From Paenibacillus_AA sp045062745 (lineage in GTDB: Bacteria; Bacillota; Bacilli; Paenibacillales; NBRC-103111): DNA of 64,000 bases. Positions 41,334 through 50,345 of the stretch are shown here, piece by piece. Made by a program: the position numbers and the translations under genes. Below the pieces are notes generated by a model. That model saw only the letters and a list, made by a program, of their open reading frames with translations, was not told where the DNA came from and ran no database searches. The stretch covers positions 1 to 64,000 of the forward strand of contig NZ_JBJGED010000012.1 of assembly GCF_045062745.1 (NCBI RefSeq), read 5' to 3'. The first letter of the stretch is position 1. Every line of letters starts with the position of its first letter.

Positions 41334-43535
41334 TCAGATCGTGAACTTGCTGAGCGATTCCTTGAGCGAGTTCGACAGCTCCTCGAGCTTCTCGGACAGC
41401 CGGACGAGCCCGCTGCTGATGCTGAGCTGCTCGGTGCTGAGCGAGGCGACCTCCTGCGAGGTTGCGGACGATTCTTCCGCTACGGCGCTGACGTTGCTCA
41501 TCGCATCGGCCAGTACAAGCTGCGACTCTTTCAACTCCTGGATCGAGCCGGTCACGTCGCGCAGCTGGACGGTGAAGCCGGTCACGCGCTCCTGCACTTG
41601 CTTGAAGATTTCATCCGTATGCTTCACGGAGGCGATCTGCTCCTGGAAGAGCGGGTACGCTTCCGTCAAGACGGATACCGTCTCCTGAATCTCGTGCTGA
41701 ATCGTCTCGGTGATCTGCCCGACGACGTCGATCGATTGCTTCGACTGGTCCGCGAGCTTGCGGATCTCGTCGGCGACGACCATGAAGCCTTTGCCCGCGG
41801 CACCGGCTCGGGCCGCTTCGATCGTGGCGTTCAGCGACAGGATGTTCGTCTGCTTCGTCATCGTGTTCAGCACGTCGAGAATTTTGCGAATCGAGCGGGT
41901 GCTCTCTTGCAGCTTCTCGACCTTCATCACCATGGAGCGGGTCATTTCTTCGGTCGTGTTCGTCTTGGTGATGAGCTCGGACATGTAGATCTTGCCTTGG
42001 TTGCTCGACTTCAACACTTCGGAGCTGGACGCTTCCATCTGCTGATTGGAGGCGACCACTTGGTTCACCTTAAGATTGATGTTGCTCGTCAAGTCGTTGC
42101 CGCGTTCCGCCTCCATGGCCAGACTCGATGCGCCGGAGGCGATCTCCTCGGTGGCGACGGCGATCTCCTTGGCCGAGAGCGCCGTCTTCTTCGAGGCGTC
42201 CGAGAGCTCGGCCGCGGTGTTCAGCACTTCTTGAGCCGAATCGTTCGTCTGGCGAACGAGGTGCGTGATCTGGTCCATCATCAGGTTGAAGCTGTCGCCC
42301 AGCTGACCGATCTCGTCCTGACGACCCGTGGCCCGCATCCGCACGATGAGGTTCCCGCGCGCGCCCTCGTTCATCAGATTGCGCATCGCGACGAGCGGGG
42401 AGCCGATCATCCGCATGACGAGCAGGCCGAGCCCGATCGCCACGATGGACGCGATACCGACCATGACCCACATCACGGTCGAAATCTTGTTCGCTTCCTT
42501 GACGAGCTCTTTGACCGGTACGTTCCCCGTCAAGTACCACTTGGAGCGGCCGAGCACATCGTAGGCGACCAGATGAGTCTCGCCGTTGACCTTCGACTCG
42601 AACGTGTCGGTCTCGCTCGACGCGGATTTGGCCCGGCCCGCGACATCGATCGGATAATTCGCTTCCATGTTCTCCGTCTTGGCCGACCAGACGATCTTGT
42701 TCGTAGGGCTGACGATTGCGATTTCGCTGCCTTCTCCGATCGTGAGACCGTTCAGCACTTCCTTGAGCGCCGATTCCTTCACTTCGATGACGAGGATGCC
42801 TTCCACGCTGCTGGACTTGATGTTGCGAAGCACGCGTGCGATCGCGAACGTGTTCGGCGACGTTACATAACCGGCTTTCAGAGCGGGCAGCCAGATCCCC
42901 TTGCCGTCGCCTTCCTTCACTTCCTTGAACCATTCGCTCGTGAAGACCGTATCCTTCATGCTCGTGGAAGTCTTGTAGCTGTCCGATTCCGGAGCCATCG
43001 GGATAATGTTGATGTCGGCGATCTTGTTATTCGCCATTACGTAGCTCTTCAGGCGGTTGTTGACCGCCGAGCCGGCCTGGAGCTTGTCGAAGGCGCTGAG
43101 CGTCTTGTCCTTGTATTTGGTCAAGTTGTCGGCCACCGTATCGTCGGACATCAGCTGTACGGAGATCGTTTCGAGGCTTTCCAGGAAAAAGTCCAGCTTG
43201 TCGGCCGACTGCACGATCGTTTGCTTCGAGGCGTCTGATACTTTGTCGGTAATGATTCCTTTGGAGATTTGCGCCGACAAGAGGCCTACGATGACAACGA
43301 TGGCGACGATGCTGACGAAAAATAACAGGAACAGCATGACGCCGACGGAACGAAACGGATTTTGCAACGTAAGCTTCCCGCCTTCCTGATTGGATTCTGC
43401 GTTCGTCATTGGCCGCTTGGCTTGGTTCATCGTCCCTTTGAAGCGGGACCGCCATTGCGTCAACTTGTCCTTCATGAAAAAGCCCACCTTTGCCATTTTG
43501 TCATTGCTGCTTTGCTGTATAACCGTATTCGACAT
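41334..43535 (-). CDS. Methyl-accepting chemotaxis protein with Cache sensor
   Basis: 733 residues. After a hydrophilic N-terminus of about 60 residues come a first membrane segment (VGVMLFLLFFVSIVAIVVIV), a large extracytoplasmic dCache-like sensor, a second membrane segment (VMWVMVGIASIVAIGLGLLV), HAMP, and the signalling hairpin with LSLNATIEAARAGAAGKGF and VVADEIRKLADQ. It senses an unknown ligand and signals to CheA. A downstream Met (residue 21, MKDKLTQW) with AAGGTGGG before it is an alternative start. It is not linked to the glycan island. Confidence 0.92.
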   Translation of the reverse strand: MSNTVIQQSSNDKMAKVGFFMKDKLTQWRSRFKGTMNQAKRPMTNAESNQEGGKLTLQNPFRSVGVMLFLLFFVSIVAIVVIVGLLSAQISKGIITDKVSDASKQTIVQSADKLDFFLESLETISVQLMSDDTVADNLTKYKDKTLSAFDKLQAGSAVNNRLKSYVMANNKIADINIIPMAPESDSYKTSTSMKDTVFTSEWFKEVKEGDGKGIWLPALKAGYVTSPNTFAIARVLRNIKSSSVEGILVIEVKESALKEVLNGLTIGEGSEIAIVSPTNKIVWSAKTENMEANYPIDVAGRAKSASSETDTFESKVNGETHLVAYDVLGRSKWYLTGNVPVKELVKEANKISTVMWVMVGIASIVAIGLGLLVMRMIGSPLVAMRNLMNEGARGNLIVRMRATGRQDEIGQLGDSFNLMMDQITHLVRQTNDSAQEVLNTAAELSDASKKTALSAKEIAVATEEIASGASSLAMEAERGNDLTSNINLKVNQVVASNQQMEASSSEVLKSSNQGKIYMSELITKTNTTEEMTRSMVMKVEKLQESTRSIRKILDVLNTMTKQTNILSLNATIEAARAGAAGKGFMVVADEIRKLADQSKQSIDVVGQITETIQHEIQETVSVLTEAYPLFQEQIASVKHTDEIFKQVQERVTGFTVQLRDVTGSIQELKESQLVLADAMSNVSAVAEESSATSQEVASLSTEQLSISSGLVRLSEKLEELSNSLKESLSKFTI

Positions 43536-43579
43536 GATTTTCCAATCTCCTCCGAGCGGGAAGGAAGGAAAGGGGAAAA

Positions 43580-43603
43580 ATATCGGAAAATCTTAACATT
43601 TAG
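43580..43603 (-). promoter_or_regulatory. Sigma-D-like promoter of the chemotaxis gene
   Basis: The minus strand has CTAAA (43603-43599) and CCGATAT (43586-43580), both matching the motility sigma factor, but the 12-base spacer is shorter than usual. Confidence 0.3.
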
Positions 43604-43629
43604 TCCTAAAGACCTATGAAATAAACATG

Positions 43630-43655
43630 AAAAAACCCCGGATAGGTCCGGGGTT
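43630..43655 (-). terminator. Terminator of the GntR-SBP gene
   Basis: On the minus strand AACCCCGGA, CCTA loop, TCCGGGGTT, then TTTT. It lies 35 bp beyond the stop codon. Confidence 0.85.
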
Positions 43656-43689
43656 CCTCATGCATGTGTACTAACAGCGATCCGTTAGT

Positions 43690-45066
43690 TTACGTACCGG
43701 CGATAATCCGGATCATCCGGTCGGCGAACGAGTCGGCCGACTCGAGACCCGTCCAGAACAGCTCCATCTCCGCTTCGAGCTCCCCGATAAGCATCGGGTC
43801 TTCGAACATATCGCTCAAGTAATGGCAATTGATAATCTGATCGCCGACGATGTTCAAGGCGCGAAGGTCCTCTTCCTCGCATACCTGGTCGTTGACGGTC
43901 AGGCAGGACAGGAAGCTCGTCGTCTTAGCCAGCTCGACCTGCAGCTCGGGATCGAGCGCCGTCTCCAGGAACTGAGCGGTCAGGTCGAAGTCGGGGCAAT
44001 GGGTCGGGATCATGAACCCGTTGGCCACGAGAAGCGAAGCTTTCTCCGGCCCGAACGGCAGGGGCGCGATCTGCGGCTCGAACGACAGGTCCGCCGCCCA
44101 TCCTGCGGCTTCGATGGCGGTGGTCAGCACCATGGCGGTCTTCTCGTAGACGAAGGCCTTCGAATTGGCGCCGTAAGACGGCTGGCAGAGGGTCACCGAG
44201 CGCTCGCGGTAAACGGCATTGTGGATGAAATCGAGCGTCCTCACGAGCGCCTCCCGGCTCGAGCCGGGTTGGAAGTGGTAGCCGTTCTGCAGCGCGATGA
44301 CCGGCCAGCGGCTCGAGGACGACGAGAAGAGCAGGCCGTATTGGTTCGTGATGCCGTCCGCGTCCGTATCGAGGGTGAGCCGCTTGGCGGCCGACAGGAA
44401 ATCGGACAACGTCCAGTCCGGCTCCGGCCGGGGAATGCCTTGCTCCGCGAACAGCCGGGCGTTGTACGCCAAGTAGACGGGCGAGAACGTGGCCGGCATC
44501 GCCTTCACTTCCCCGTCTCGTCGGAAACCCTCGACCAGGCGAGGGTACATCGCGTCGAGCGTTCCCTGGAACCGGTCTTGCAGGCTCGCGAAGGAGGCGA
44601 ACTGGTTGAGCTCGTCGAACTGCCGATCCGTGACGATCAGCAGGTGCGGGGCGTGGCCAAGCTCCATCGCCGTTCGCATCGATTCGCGGAAGTTCGTGCT
44701 GGGGAAGCTCAGCAGCCTCACTTCCACATTCGGGTACTTGCGCTTGAACGCCTCGATGATGATCGGCAGGCAGTGATCGACGTAATGCGAAGGAGCGGGC
44801 GCCATGATGCGAATCACCTTTGTCGCGCTCTCCGGGATGACGAGGTCGGGAGAGACGATCGTGCCTTGGCCGACTTTTTTGATTATGAGTCCTTCTTTTT
44901 GCAGTTGTTCAAGCGACTTGCGGACGGAAGTCCGGCTAATCCCGTAATACCGGCAAAGCTCGTTCTCCGACAGGAGAAACTCTCCGGGCTTGATGTAGCC
45001 GGATAAGATTTGCTCTCTCAAAATATGGGCCAGCTTGGAGTAGCGAAATTCACTTTCACGTCTCAT
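43690..45066 (-). CDS. GntR-family regulator fused to a solute-binding-protein domain
   Basis: 458 residues. The first 70 form a GntR winged helix (YSKLAHILREQILSGYIKPG, SENELCRYYGISRTSVRKSL). The rest, from about residue 85, has the fold signs of a bacterial sugar-binding lipoprotein (family 1): FKRKYPNVEVRLLSF, FSPVYLAYNARLF, WTLSDFLSAAKRLT with DTDADGITNQYGL. There is no signal peptide, so a transporter-type binding domain senses a ligand in the cytoplasm. ATG 45066 is chosen because a TATAAT at 45106-45111 puts the transcript start near the TTG at 45099. It is divergent from the sugar operon and probably controls it. Confidence 0.85.
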   Translation of the reverse strand: MRRESEFRYSKLAHILREQILSGYIKPGEFLLSENELCRYYGISRTSVRKSLEQLQKEGLIIKKVGQGTIVSPDLVIPESATKVIRIMAPAPSHYVDHCLPIIIEAFKRKYPNVEVRLLSFPSTNFRESMRTAMELGHAPHLLIVTDRQFDELNQFASFASLQDRFQGTLDAMYPRLVEGFRRDGEVKAMPATFSPVYLAYNARLFAEQGIPRPEPDWTLSDFLSAAKRLTLDTDADGITNQYGLLFSSSSSRWPVIALQNGYHFQPGSSREALVRTLDFIHNAVYRERSVTLCQPSYGANSKAFVYEKTAMVLTTAIEAAGWAADLSFEPQIAPLPFGPEKASLLVANGFMIPTHCPDFDLTAQFLETALDPELQVELAKTTSFLSCLTVNDQVCEEEDLRALNIVGDQIINCHYLSDMFEDPMLIGELEAEMELFWTGLESADSFADRMIRIIAGT

Positions 45067-45105
45067 GTCTGTCGTCCAATCCTTCAAAAATGGTTTCAAT
45101 CTTCA

Positions 45106-45111
45106 ATTATA
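45106..45111 (-). promoter_or_regulatory. -10 element of the GntR-SBP gene
   Basis: The minus strand reads TATAAT exactly. The -35 is poor (TATCAA at 17 bp). The expected transcript start is near 45099. Confidence 0.5.
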
Positions 45112-45121
45112 GCCGAATCTT

Positions 45122-45148
45122 CAACAAATTGATACAGGCAATGTGTTG
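45122..45148. promoter_or_regulatory. Candidate operator between divergent regulator and sugar operon
   Basis: CAACAAATTG (45122-45131) and CAATGTGTTG (45139-45148) are inverted repeats matching at 9 of 10 positions with a 7-base centre. It lies directly upstream of the regulator -10 element and is a likely autoregulatory GntR site. Confidence 0.5.
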
Positions 45149-45277
45149 TCTATCCTACCGTCGGCCTATCCCTCGGACCCTCTGAAAAAAGTGCTGGTCA
45201 CATTCCGTTCTCCGAGCTAGAATACAGGTATGATACAATTAAAAAATTCTAACTTAAAACAAGGAGAGTCGGCTACT

Positions 45278-46966
45278 ATGCGTATGGCAAAATTGGCGGT
45301 ATTGGTGGATCGGCAAGAAGCGGATTCTCGTCGAGCGCAAGGCGTAAACGTATTCGAATCGTATATTGCGGAGCTGCTCGGGCAAGCGGGCGTTCCGTTC
45401 GTACTTATCGACAGTGTGGAGGAGCTCATGAAGGTGAACCCGGATGTGGCGATCGCCGCTTTCGTCCGGGAGGGGGCCGCGTCCGCGGAGGCGCTATGGA
45501 GCTATGCGGAGAACGGAGGCTCGCTTATCGGCCTCGGGAATTTGGGAGGTTTGAGCAAAAAGCTGAAATGCACGGCGCTTTCGCCGCTGAAGCCGGGTTA
45601 TGCTCATCTGCCGGAAAGCTGGGTCGACGAGCGTCCGCTGCGGTTTATGAAGGCGACGCCCTGGGCGACCGGGAGCGATAATGAATATGTAGCGGAGCGC
45701 ATCGGCTCGGTGAGCGGCGGGGTTCAAGTGCAGGCCGACGGACCTGCCGCGGTGCTGCAATTCCGCGTAGGGACCGGGACGATCGACCGCTGGTCCGTCG
45801 ATCTGGTGAACACCGTCGTACAGCTCCAGCAGGGCACGCAGCCGGTGTTCGAGGACGGCATCCCGGCCCCGGACGGGTCCGGATCGCTGGATGACGGCTG
45901 GCTTAAGGCCGATGACGAGACCGCCGTGGATTGGGTGGCGGATCGGGCGGCTACGCAGACCGGGCAGCCCTATTATCCCCATCCGTATGCGGACCTCTGG
46001 CGGGAGGCGCTCGTGGGCCACGTCATCCGGACCGCCCTGGCTAAAGGACTGACGCTGCCGTTCCTCGGTCATTGGCCGGACGGCTTGAGCGGCGTGGCGC
46101 TCATCTCCCATGACAGCGACGGCAACGAGGACGAGGCCGGTCTGGCCACTCTGGAATTGTTGAAGGAATGCGGCGTCCAATCAACATGGTGTATGATCGA
46201 ACCGGGCTACAGCCCGTCCTTATATGAAGCGATTCGGGCAGACGGCCATGAACTCGGCTTTCATTATAACGCGATCGATCATCCTTGGACCCGGGAACAG
46301 TTCTTGTCGCAATTCAAGTGGCTGCAAGGGGCGATCGGAAGCGAGACCGTCATCTCGAACAAAAACCATTACACCCGCTTCGAGGGATGGGGCGAGCTGT
46401 TCCGCTGGTGCGAGGAGACGGGCATCCAATCGGACGAGTCGCGCGGGCCGAGCAAGCGGGGCAACGTAGGCGTACCGTTCGCGACTTGCCATCCGTACTT
46501 CCCGATCGCCTGGTGCGACGAGCGCAACCGGTTTTATGACGTGCTTGAGCTCGGATTTTTCACGCAGGACATGGATCTCGGGTCGTGGGCGGACAGCAGC
46601 ATTATCGAGCCGTGTCTCGCGATCGCTAAGCGCGTTGAAGGCGTCGCTCACTTCCTGTTCCACCAGTACCACATATTACGGCGGGAGGAAGTGCGGGCTG
46701 CGTTCCGCAAAGTAGTGACCGAGGCGCGCCGACAAGGCTTTGAATTTTGGACGGCGGATCGGATCAACGCTTGGACGCGGGCGCGCCGCCAAGTCCGGAT
46801 CTCGGCTTGCGAGGGCGGACAGGTCGAGCTCGAGGGCGAGCTGAACGGCGTGGTCGTGTGGGTGCCGGTTCGTTCGGATGAGCAGACGGGAAGCGAAGGG
46901 CTTGAGTTCAAATATGGAGTCGCTTGCCGAAAAACGACGGCGTTCAGAAAACGCGCGGTGGTATAA
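45278..46966 (+). CDS. Polysaccharide-deacetylase-like protein with N-terminal Rossmann-like domain
   Basis: 562 residues. The C-terminal half has NodB-type features: LISHDSDGNEDEAGLATLEL (the HDSDG metal site), STWCMIEPG, DGHELGFHYNAID with a metal His, and a catalytic-barrel end near FLFHQYHIL. The first 200 residues (LAVLVDRQEADSRRAQGV, ENGGSLIGLGNLGGL) look like a GATase-like or glycosidase accessory domain and are not firmly identified. There is no signal peptide. ATG 45278 has AAGGAGAG 9 bp upstream. It is the first gene of the sugar operon and may deacylate or open an oligosaccharide in the cytoplasm (inference). Confidence 0.7.
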   Translation: MRMAKLAVLVDRQEADSRRAQGVNVFESYIAELLGQAGVPFVLIDSVEELMKVNPDVAIAAFVREGAASAEALWSYAENGGSLIGLGNLGGLSKKLKCTALSPLKPGYAHLPESWVDERPLRFMKATPWATGSDNEYVAERIGSVSGGVQVQADGPAAVLQFRVGTGTIDRWSVDLVNTVVQLQQGTQPVFEDGIPAPDGSGSLDDGWLKADDETAVDWVADRAATQTGQPYYPHPYADLWREALVGHVIRTALAKGLTLPFLGHWPDGLSGVALISHDSDGNEDEAGLATLELLKECGVQSTWCMIEPGYSPSLYEAIRADGHELGFHYNAIDHPWTREQFLSQFKWLQGAIGSETVISNKNHYTRFEGWGELFRWCEETGIQSDESRGPSKRGNVGVPFATCHPYFPIAWCDERNRFYDVLELGFFTQDMDLGSWADSSIIEPCLAIAKRVEGVAHFLFHQYHILRREEVRAAFRKVVTEARRQGFEFWTADRINAWTRARRQVRISACEGGQVELEGELNGVVVWVPVRSDEQTGSEGLEFKYGVACRKTTAFRKRAVV

Positions 46967-47043
46967 AAGGAATGTTATCGCTCCTGACCTAGTTCCGGGG
47001 CACTCAAAAAATTTTGATACTCGCATCGAAAGAAAAGTCAACA

Positions 47044-47068
47044 TTTCCCCCGGGAAACTTGCTATAGT
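47044..47068 (+). promoter_or_regulatory. Internal promoter and palindrome of the sugar operon
   Basis: The palindrome TTTCCC-CC-GGGAAA (47044-47057) is followed by TGCTATAGT (47060-47068), an extended -10. The 166-bp gap before the isomerase gene suggests a second start point and a possible operator. Confidence 0.4.
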
Positions 47069-47132
47069 CAAACAAGATGCGTAAACCGAAACCCCGCAAA
47101 GTGACGTGGGCTTTAAAAAGGGAGTGGAATTT

Positions 47133-47987
47133 GTGGTACTGGACCGATTGGGTGTACTGACCGACGAAGTATCGGCCCGTTTCGACGAGGCACTGGATTG
47201 GATAACGGAGCAAGGGTTGAAGCACGTAGAGATTCGAGTAGTGGACGGTGTGAACATTGCCAATATGAACGACGAGCAAGTGAAGGAAGTACGCCGGAAG
47301 GTGGAGGCGAAGGGCTTGTTCATCTCGGCGATCGCATCCCCGCTGTTCAAGTGCGCGCTGGATCCCGAGCGGCCGGTCGCCTCAGGCGACATGTTCGGCC
47401 AGAAGGAAGAGAGCGTGGAGGCGCACTTCGCCAAGCTCGACCGGGTGCTCGCAATTGCGGGCCTGCTCGGGACGAAGCGCATCCGCATCTTCTCGTTCTG
47501 GCGCGAGAAGGAGCCGGAGCGGTACACGGCGGAGATCGTGGCTCATCTGAAGCGGGCCGCCGCGGTCGCGGAGCGGGCCGGCGCGCTGCTGCTCGTAGAG
47601 AACGAGCCGTCCTGCAACGGCGGCTTCGCGGAGGAAGTGGCGGCGATCGTGAGAGGTGTCGGCTCGCCGGCTGTGAAGGGCCTGTGGGACCCGGGCAACG
47701 AAGCGTACGGCGGGCACGAAGCGTATCCGGCCGGGTACGCTGCGATGAAGGATGTGCTCGCGCACGTCCATCTGAAGGACGCGTACGTGCGGCCAGACGG
47801 AACTTCGCGCTGCGTGCCGCTCGGTTCGGGCTCTGTACCGGTCATAGCGCAATTGAAGGCGCTAATCGCCGACGGCTACGACGGGCTGTTCACGATCGAG
47901 ACGCATTATGTGCCGGAAGGCGGTACCCAGATGATGGGCACCCGCATGACGCTCGACGCCTTAAGGACTTTATCTCAGGGGGTATAA
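47133..47987 (+). CDS. Sugar phosphate isomerase/epimerase (TIM barrel)
   Basis: 284 residues of the xylose-isomerase-like AP-endonuclease-2 fold. Metal-site segments are EIRVVDGVNIANM, LVENEPSCNGG (Glu), GLWDPGNEAYGG (Asp), HVHLKDAYV (His) and FTIETHYVP (Glu). The family isomerises or epimerises sugars and inositols; the substrate is unknown. GTG 47133 is favoured by AAAGGGAG 8 bp upstream; GTG 47106 is possible. The gap before it suggests an extra promoter. Confidence 0.83.
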   Translation: MVLDRLGVLTDEVSARFDEALDWITEQGLKHVEIRVVDGVNIANMNDEQVKEVRRKVEAKGLFISAIASPLFKCALDPERPVASGDMFGQKEESVEAHFAKLDRVLAIAGLLGTKRIRIFSFWREKEPERYTAEIVAHLKRAAAVAERAGALLLVENEPSCNGGFAEEVAAIVRGVGSPAVKGLWDPGNEAYGGHEAYPAGYAAMKDVLAHVHLKDAYVRPDGTSRCVPLGSGSVPVIAQLKALIADGYDGLFTIETHYVPEGGTQMMGTRMTLDALRTLSQGV

Positions 47988-47990
47988 CAA

Positions 47991-49019
47991 GTGGCTAAAA
48001 CTTGGGGAATCGGAATAGTGGGCTGCGGCACGATCGCGGATTTTCATATGAAAGCGCTAAGCGAAATCGAGCAGGTTCGAGTCGCCGCGGTCTCGAGCCG
48101 AAGCGAGGAGAAGGCGCGCTCCGTGGCGGAAGCGCAAGGCTGCGCGTGGTATACGGATTACAAGGCGCTGCTGCACGATCCGAACGTAGACATCGTCTCC
48201 GTGACGACGTCGAGCGGCAGCCATCATCGGATCGGGCTGGACGTGCTGAACGCGGGCAAGCATCTCGTCGTCGAAAAACCGGCCGCCATGACCTCCGCTC
48301 AAGTGGCCGAGCTCATCCGGACGGCGGAAGCGAACGGCGTCACGCTGTCGGTCATCTCCCAGCGCCGGTTCGAAGCCCAGCACCAGGCCGTTCGGCAAGT
48401 GCTTGATGATGGGGCGCTCGGCAAGCTGCTGCTGCTGGAGATCTCCCTGCCGTTCTACCGGACGCAGGCTTACTACGACAGCGCCGACTGGCGCGGGACG
48501 CTCGTGGAGGATGGGGGCGCGCTTATGAATCAGGGCATTCATTCCATCGATCTGCTGCTCTGGTTCGGGGGGCCGCTGGCTTCCATCTACGGGAAAGTGG
48601 CTACGCAGACGCACCGGATGGAAGCCGAAGACATCGGGCTCGGCATTCTGCAGTTCAAGAACGGCGCGTTCGGCACCGTAATGGCGTCGACCAGCATTCA
48701 GCCCGGCTTCCAGGCCGCGCTGAACATTTACGGCGAGAAAGGTACGATCAAGCTGGAAGGGACGCAGATCGTCCATTGGACGGTGCCGGGTGTACCGGAG
48801 CCTGATTTCGGCGCACCGGCTGTCGGAGGCGGAGGCGTGTCCGATCCGAAAGCGATCTCGTATGTGAATCACAAGCTTCAATTCATCGATGTGATCGAGT
48901 CGATCGAGACCGGCCGCACCCCGCTCGTTACAGGGATGGACGGCTTGCGGGCCGTACAGCTCGTCGAGTCGATCTACGCTTCGTCCGAGTCCGGCAAGCC
49001 GGTCCTCCTGGAGGGATAA
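47991..49019 (+). CDS. Gfo/Idh/MocA-family oxidoreductase
   Basis: 342 residues; NAD(P)-dependent sugar or inositol dehydrogenase. The N-terminal loop GIVGCGTIADFHMKAL binds the dinucleotide, AVSSRSEEKA follows, and VEKPAAMT carries the conserved catalytic Lys. The C-terminal domain has DWRGTLVEDGGALMNQGIH, the conserved GG and H region. It starts 3 bp after the isomerase, and the two are often paired in sugar catabolism. Confidence 0.92.
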   Translation: MAKTWGIGIVGCGTIADFHMKALSEIEQVRVAAVSSRSEEKARSVAEAQGCAWYTDYKALLHDPNVDIVSVTTSSGSHHRIGLDVLNAGKHLVVEKPAAMTSAQVAELIRTAEANGVTLSVISQRRFEAQHQAVRQVLDDGALGKLLLLEISLPFYRTQAYYDSADWRGTLVEDGGALMNQGIHSIDLLLWFGGPLASIYGKVATQTHRMEAEDIGLGILQFKNGAFGTVMASTSIQPGFQAALNIYGEKGTIKLEGTQIVHWTVPGVPEPDFGAPAVGGGGVSDPKAISYVNHKLQFIDVIESIETGRTPLVTGMDGLRAVQLVESIYASSESGKPVLLEG

Positions 49020-49021
49020 CG

Positions 49022-50323
49022 ATGAGTGCTTCCGCAATGCTGATGGGGGTGTCCAAAGTCGACATCACGCCGCTCGAGCCGATTCCGCTCGCCGGGTTCG
49101 GCAATCGCACCGGACCGTATGAAGCGATCAGCAGCCGCCTGTACTTGAGGGCCAATGCATTTCGCCAGCAGGTGAACGGACAGGACGTGACGGCGCTTGT
49201 GGTGGAAGCCGACATTATCTGGTGGGGACCGGAGCGGATGGCGGGCATTCGGGGCAAGCTGCTCGACCGGTTCGGCATCCGCCCGGAGCACGTCATCCTA
49301 AGCGCGTCGCACACGCACGGCGGGCCGCAGACGACGACGCAATTCGTCGATATGCTGGGCCTTCCGGACGCCGGTTATATGGACCAGCTCGAGGATTGGC
49401 TCTTGCAGGCGGTAGGCGCTGCGATCTCCACGCTGGAGCCGGTGTCGATCGAGCGTGGATCCGGCACTTGCCAAGTCGGCATCAACCGGCGCAAGTGGGT
49501 GAACGGGGCGATGGTAATGGCTCCGAATCCGGACAACTACATCGATACGAACGTCGAAGTGTTCCGGTTCACCGCCGAGTCCGGAGCGACCAAGGCCGTA
49601 TGGATGCACTACACGTGCCATCCGACGGTGACGAACCTCAATCAGGTCAATTCCGATTACTCCGGAGCGGCGATGGCGATGCTCGAGCAATCGATCGGCG
49701 GAGGAACCGTCGTGTCGTTCCTGCAGGGGTGCTGCGGCGATACAAGACCCGCGCTCTTCCGGGACGACAAGTTCTACTCGGGAGACGCCGAAGACGTCCG
49801 GCGGCTCGGCCGGATGCTCGCCGACGCGGTGACCACTGTGCTGGGCCGCCCGATGAAGCCGGTGCCTCCGGGGAAGCTGGGCGGCCGCCTGATCGGCGTG
49901 GATCTGCCTTATCTGTCTCTGCCGAGCGAGGAAGAGATCGCGGCGACGGAGAACGCCGAAGGACTTCCAGGCCAATGGTCGGTCAAGCTGCGGCGGAATC
50001 CGCAACTGCTGACGCCTTCCATCCCGCTGCAGCTGAGCCGGCTGGATATCGCGGACGGAATGAGCTTCATCGCCATGGACGGCGAGATGGTGCTGGAGTA
50101 CAGCGAGAAGGTGAAGCGGCTGTCAGGCGGCCGGGCGCTGGCGCTCGGCTATAGCAACGGCATGATCGGGTACGTCCCTACCGCGAAGCAGGTGGAGGAG
50201 GGCGGCTATGAAGGCCGAGACTCTTCGAAGCTGTTCATGCTGCCGGCCGTATTCGACCCGAGAGTGGAAACCGTCATTGAGCAAGGGATACAGGAACTGC
50301 TGCAGGGGACAGATCATCATTGA
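49022..50323 (+). CDS. Neutral ceramidase-like (non-lysosomal) family protein
   Basis: 433 residues related to the N-terminal catalytic domain of neutral/alkaline ceramidases: MGVSKVDITPLEPIPLAGFG at the start, ILSASHTHGGPQTTT (metal-binding His pair), MHYTCHPTVTN, SDYSGAAM and FLQGCCGDTRP. Bacterial members of this size in sugar operons usually lack signal peptides, as here, and their substrate is not known; lipid hydrolysis should not be assumed. It is 2 bp after the oxidoreductase and 22 bp before nagB. Confidence 0.8.
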   Translation: MSASAMLMGVSKVDITPLEPIPLAGFGNRTGPYEAISSRLYLRANAFRQQVNGQDVTALVVEADIIWWGPERMAGIRGKLLDRFGIRPEHVILSASHTHGGPQTTTQFVDMLGLPDAGYMDQLEDWLLQAVGAAISTLEPVSIERGSGTCQVGINRRKWVNGAMVMAPNPDNYIDTNVEVFRFTAESGATKAVWMHYTCHPTVTNLNQVNSDYSGAAMAMLEQSIGGGTVVSFLQGCCGDTRPALFRDDKFYSGDAEDVRRLGRMLADAVTTVLGRPMKPVPPGKLGGRLIGVDLPYLSLPSEEEIAATENAEGLPGQWSVKLRRNPQLLTPSIPLQLSRLDIADGMSFIAMDGEMVLEYSEKVKRLSGGRALALGYSNGMIGYVPTAKQVEEGGYEGRDSSKLFMLPAVFDPRVETVIEQGIQELLQGTDHH

Positions 50324-50345
50324 ATCGAACCGAGGAGGAAGAACT

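Noticed and set aside
41598..43238. 546-codon open frame opposite the chemotaxis gene
   Set aside because: The composition (Arg, His, Asp, Leu repeats) is that of an antisense shadow, and the chemotaxis protein is certain.
49022..50323. A secreted ceramidase for sphingolipid attack
   Set aside because: No signal peptide, and the operon is sugar-catabolic; only the fold resemblance is supported.
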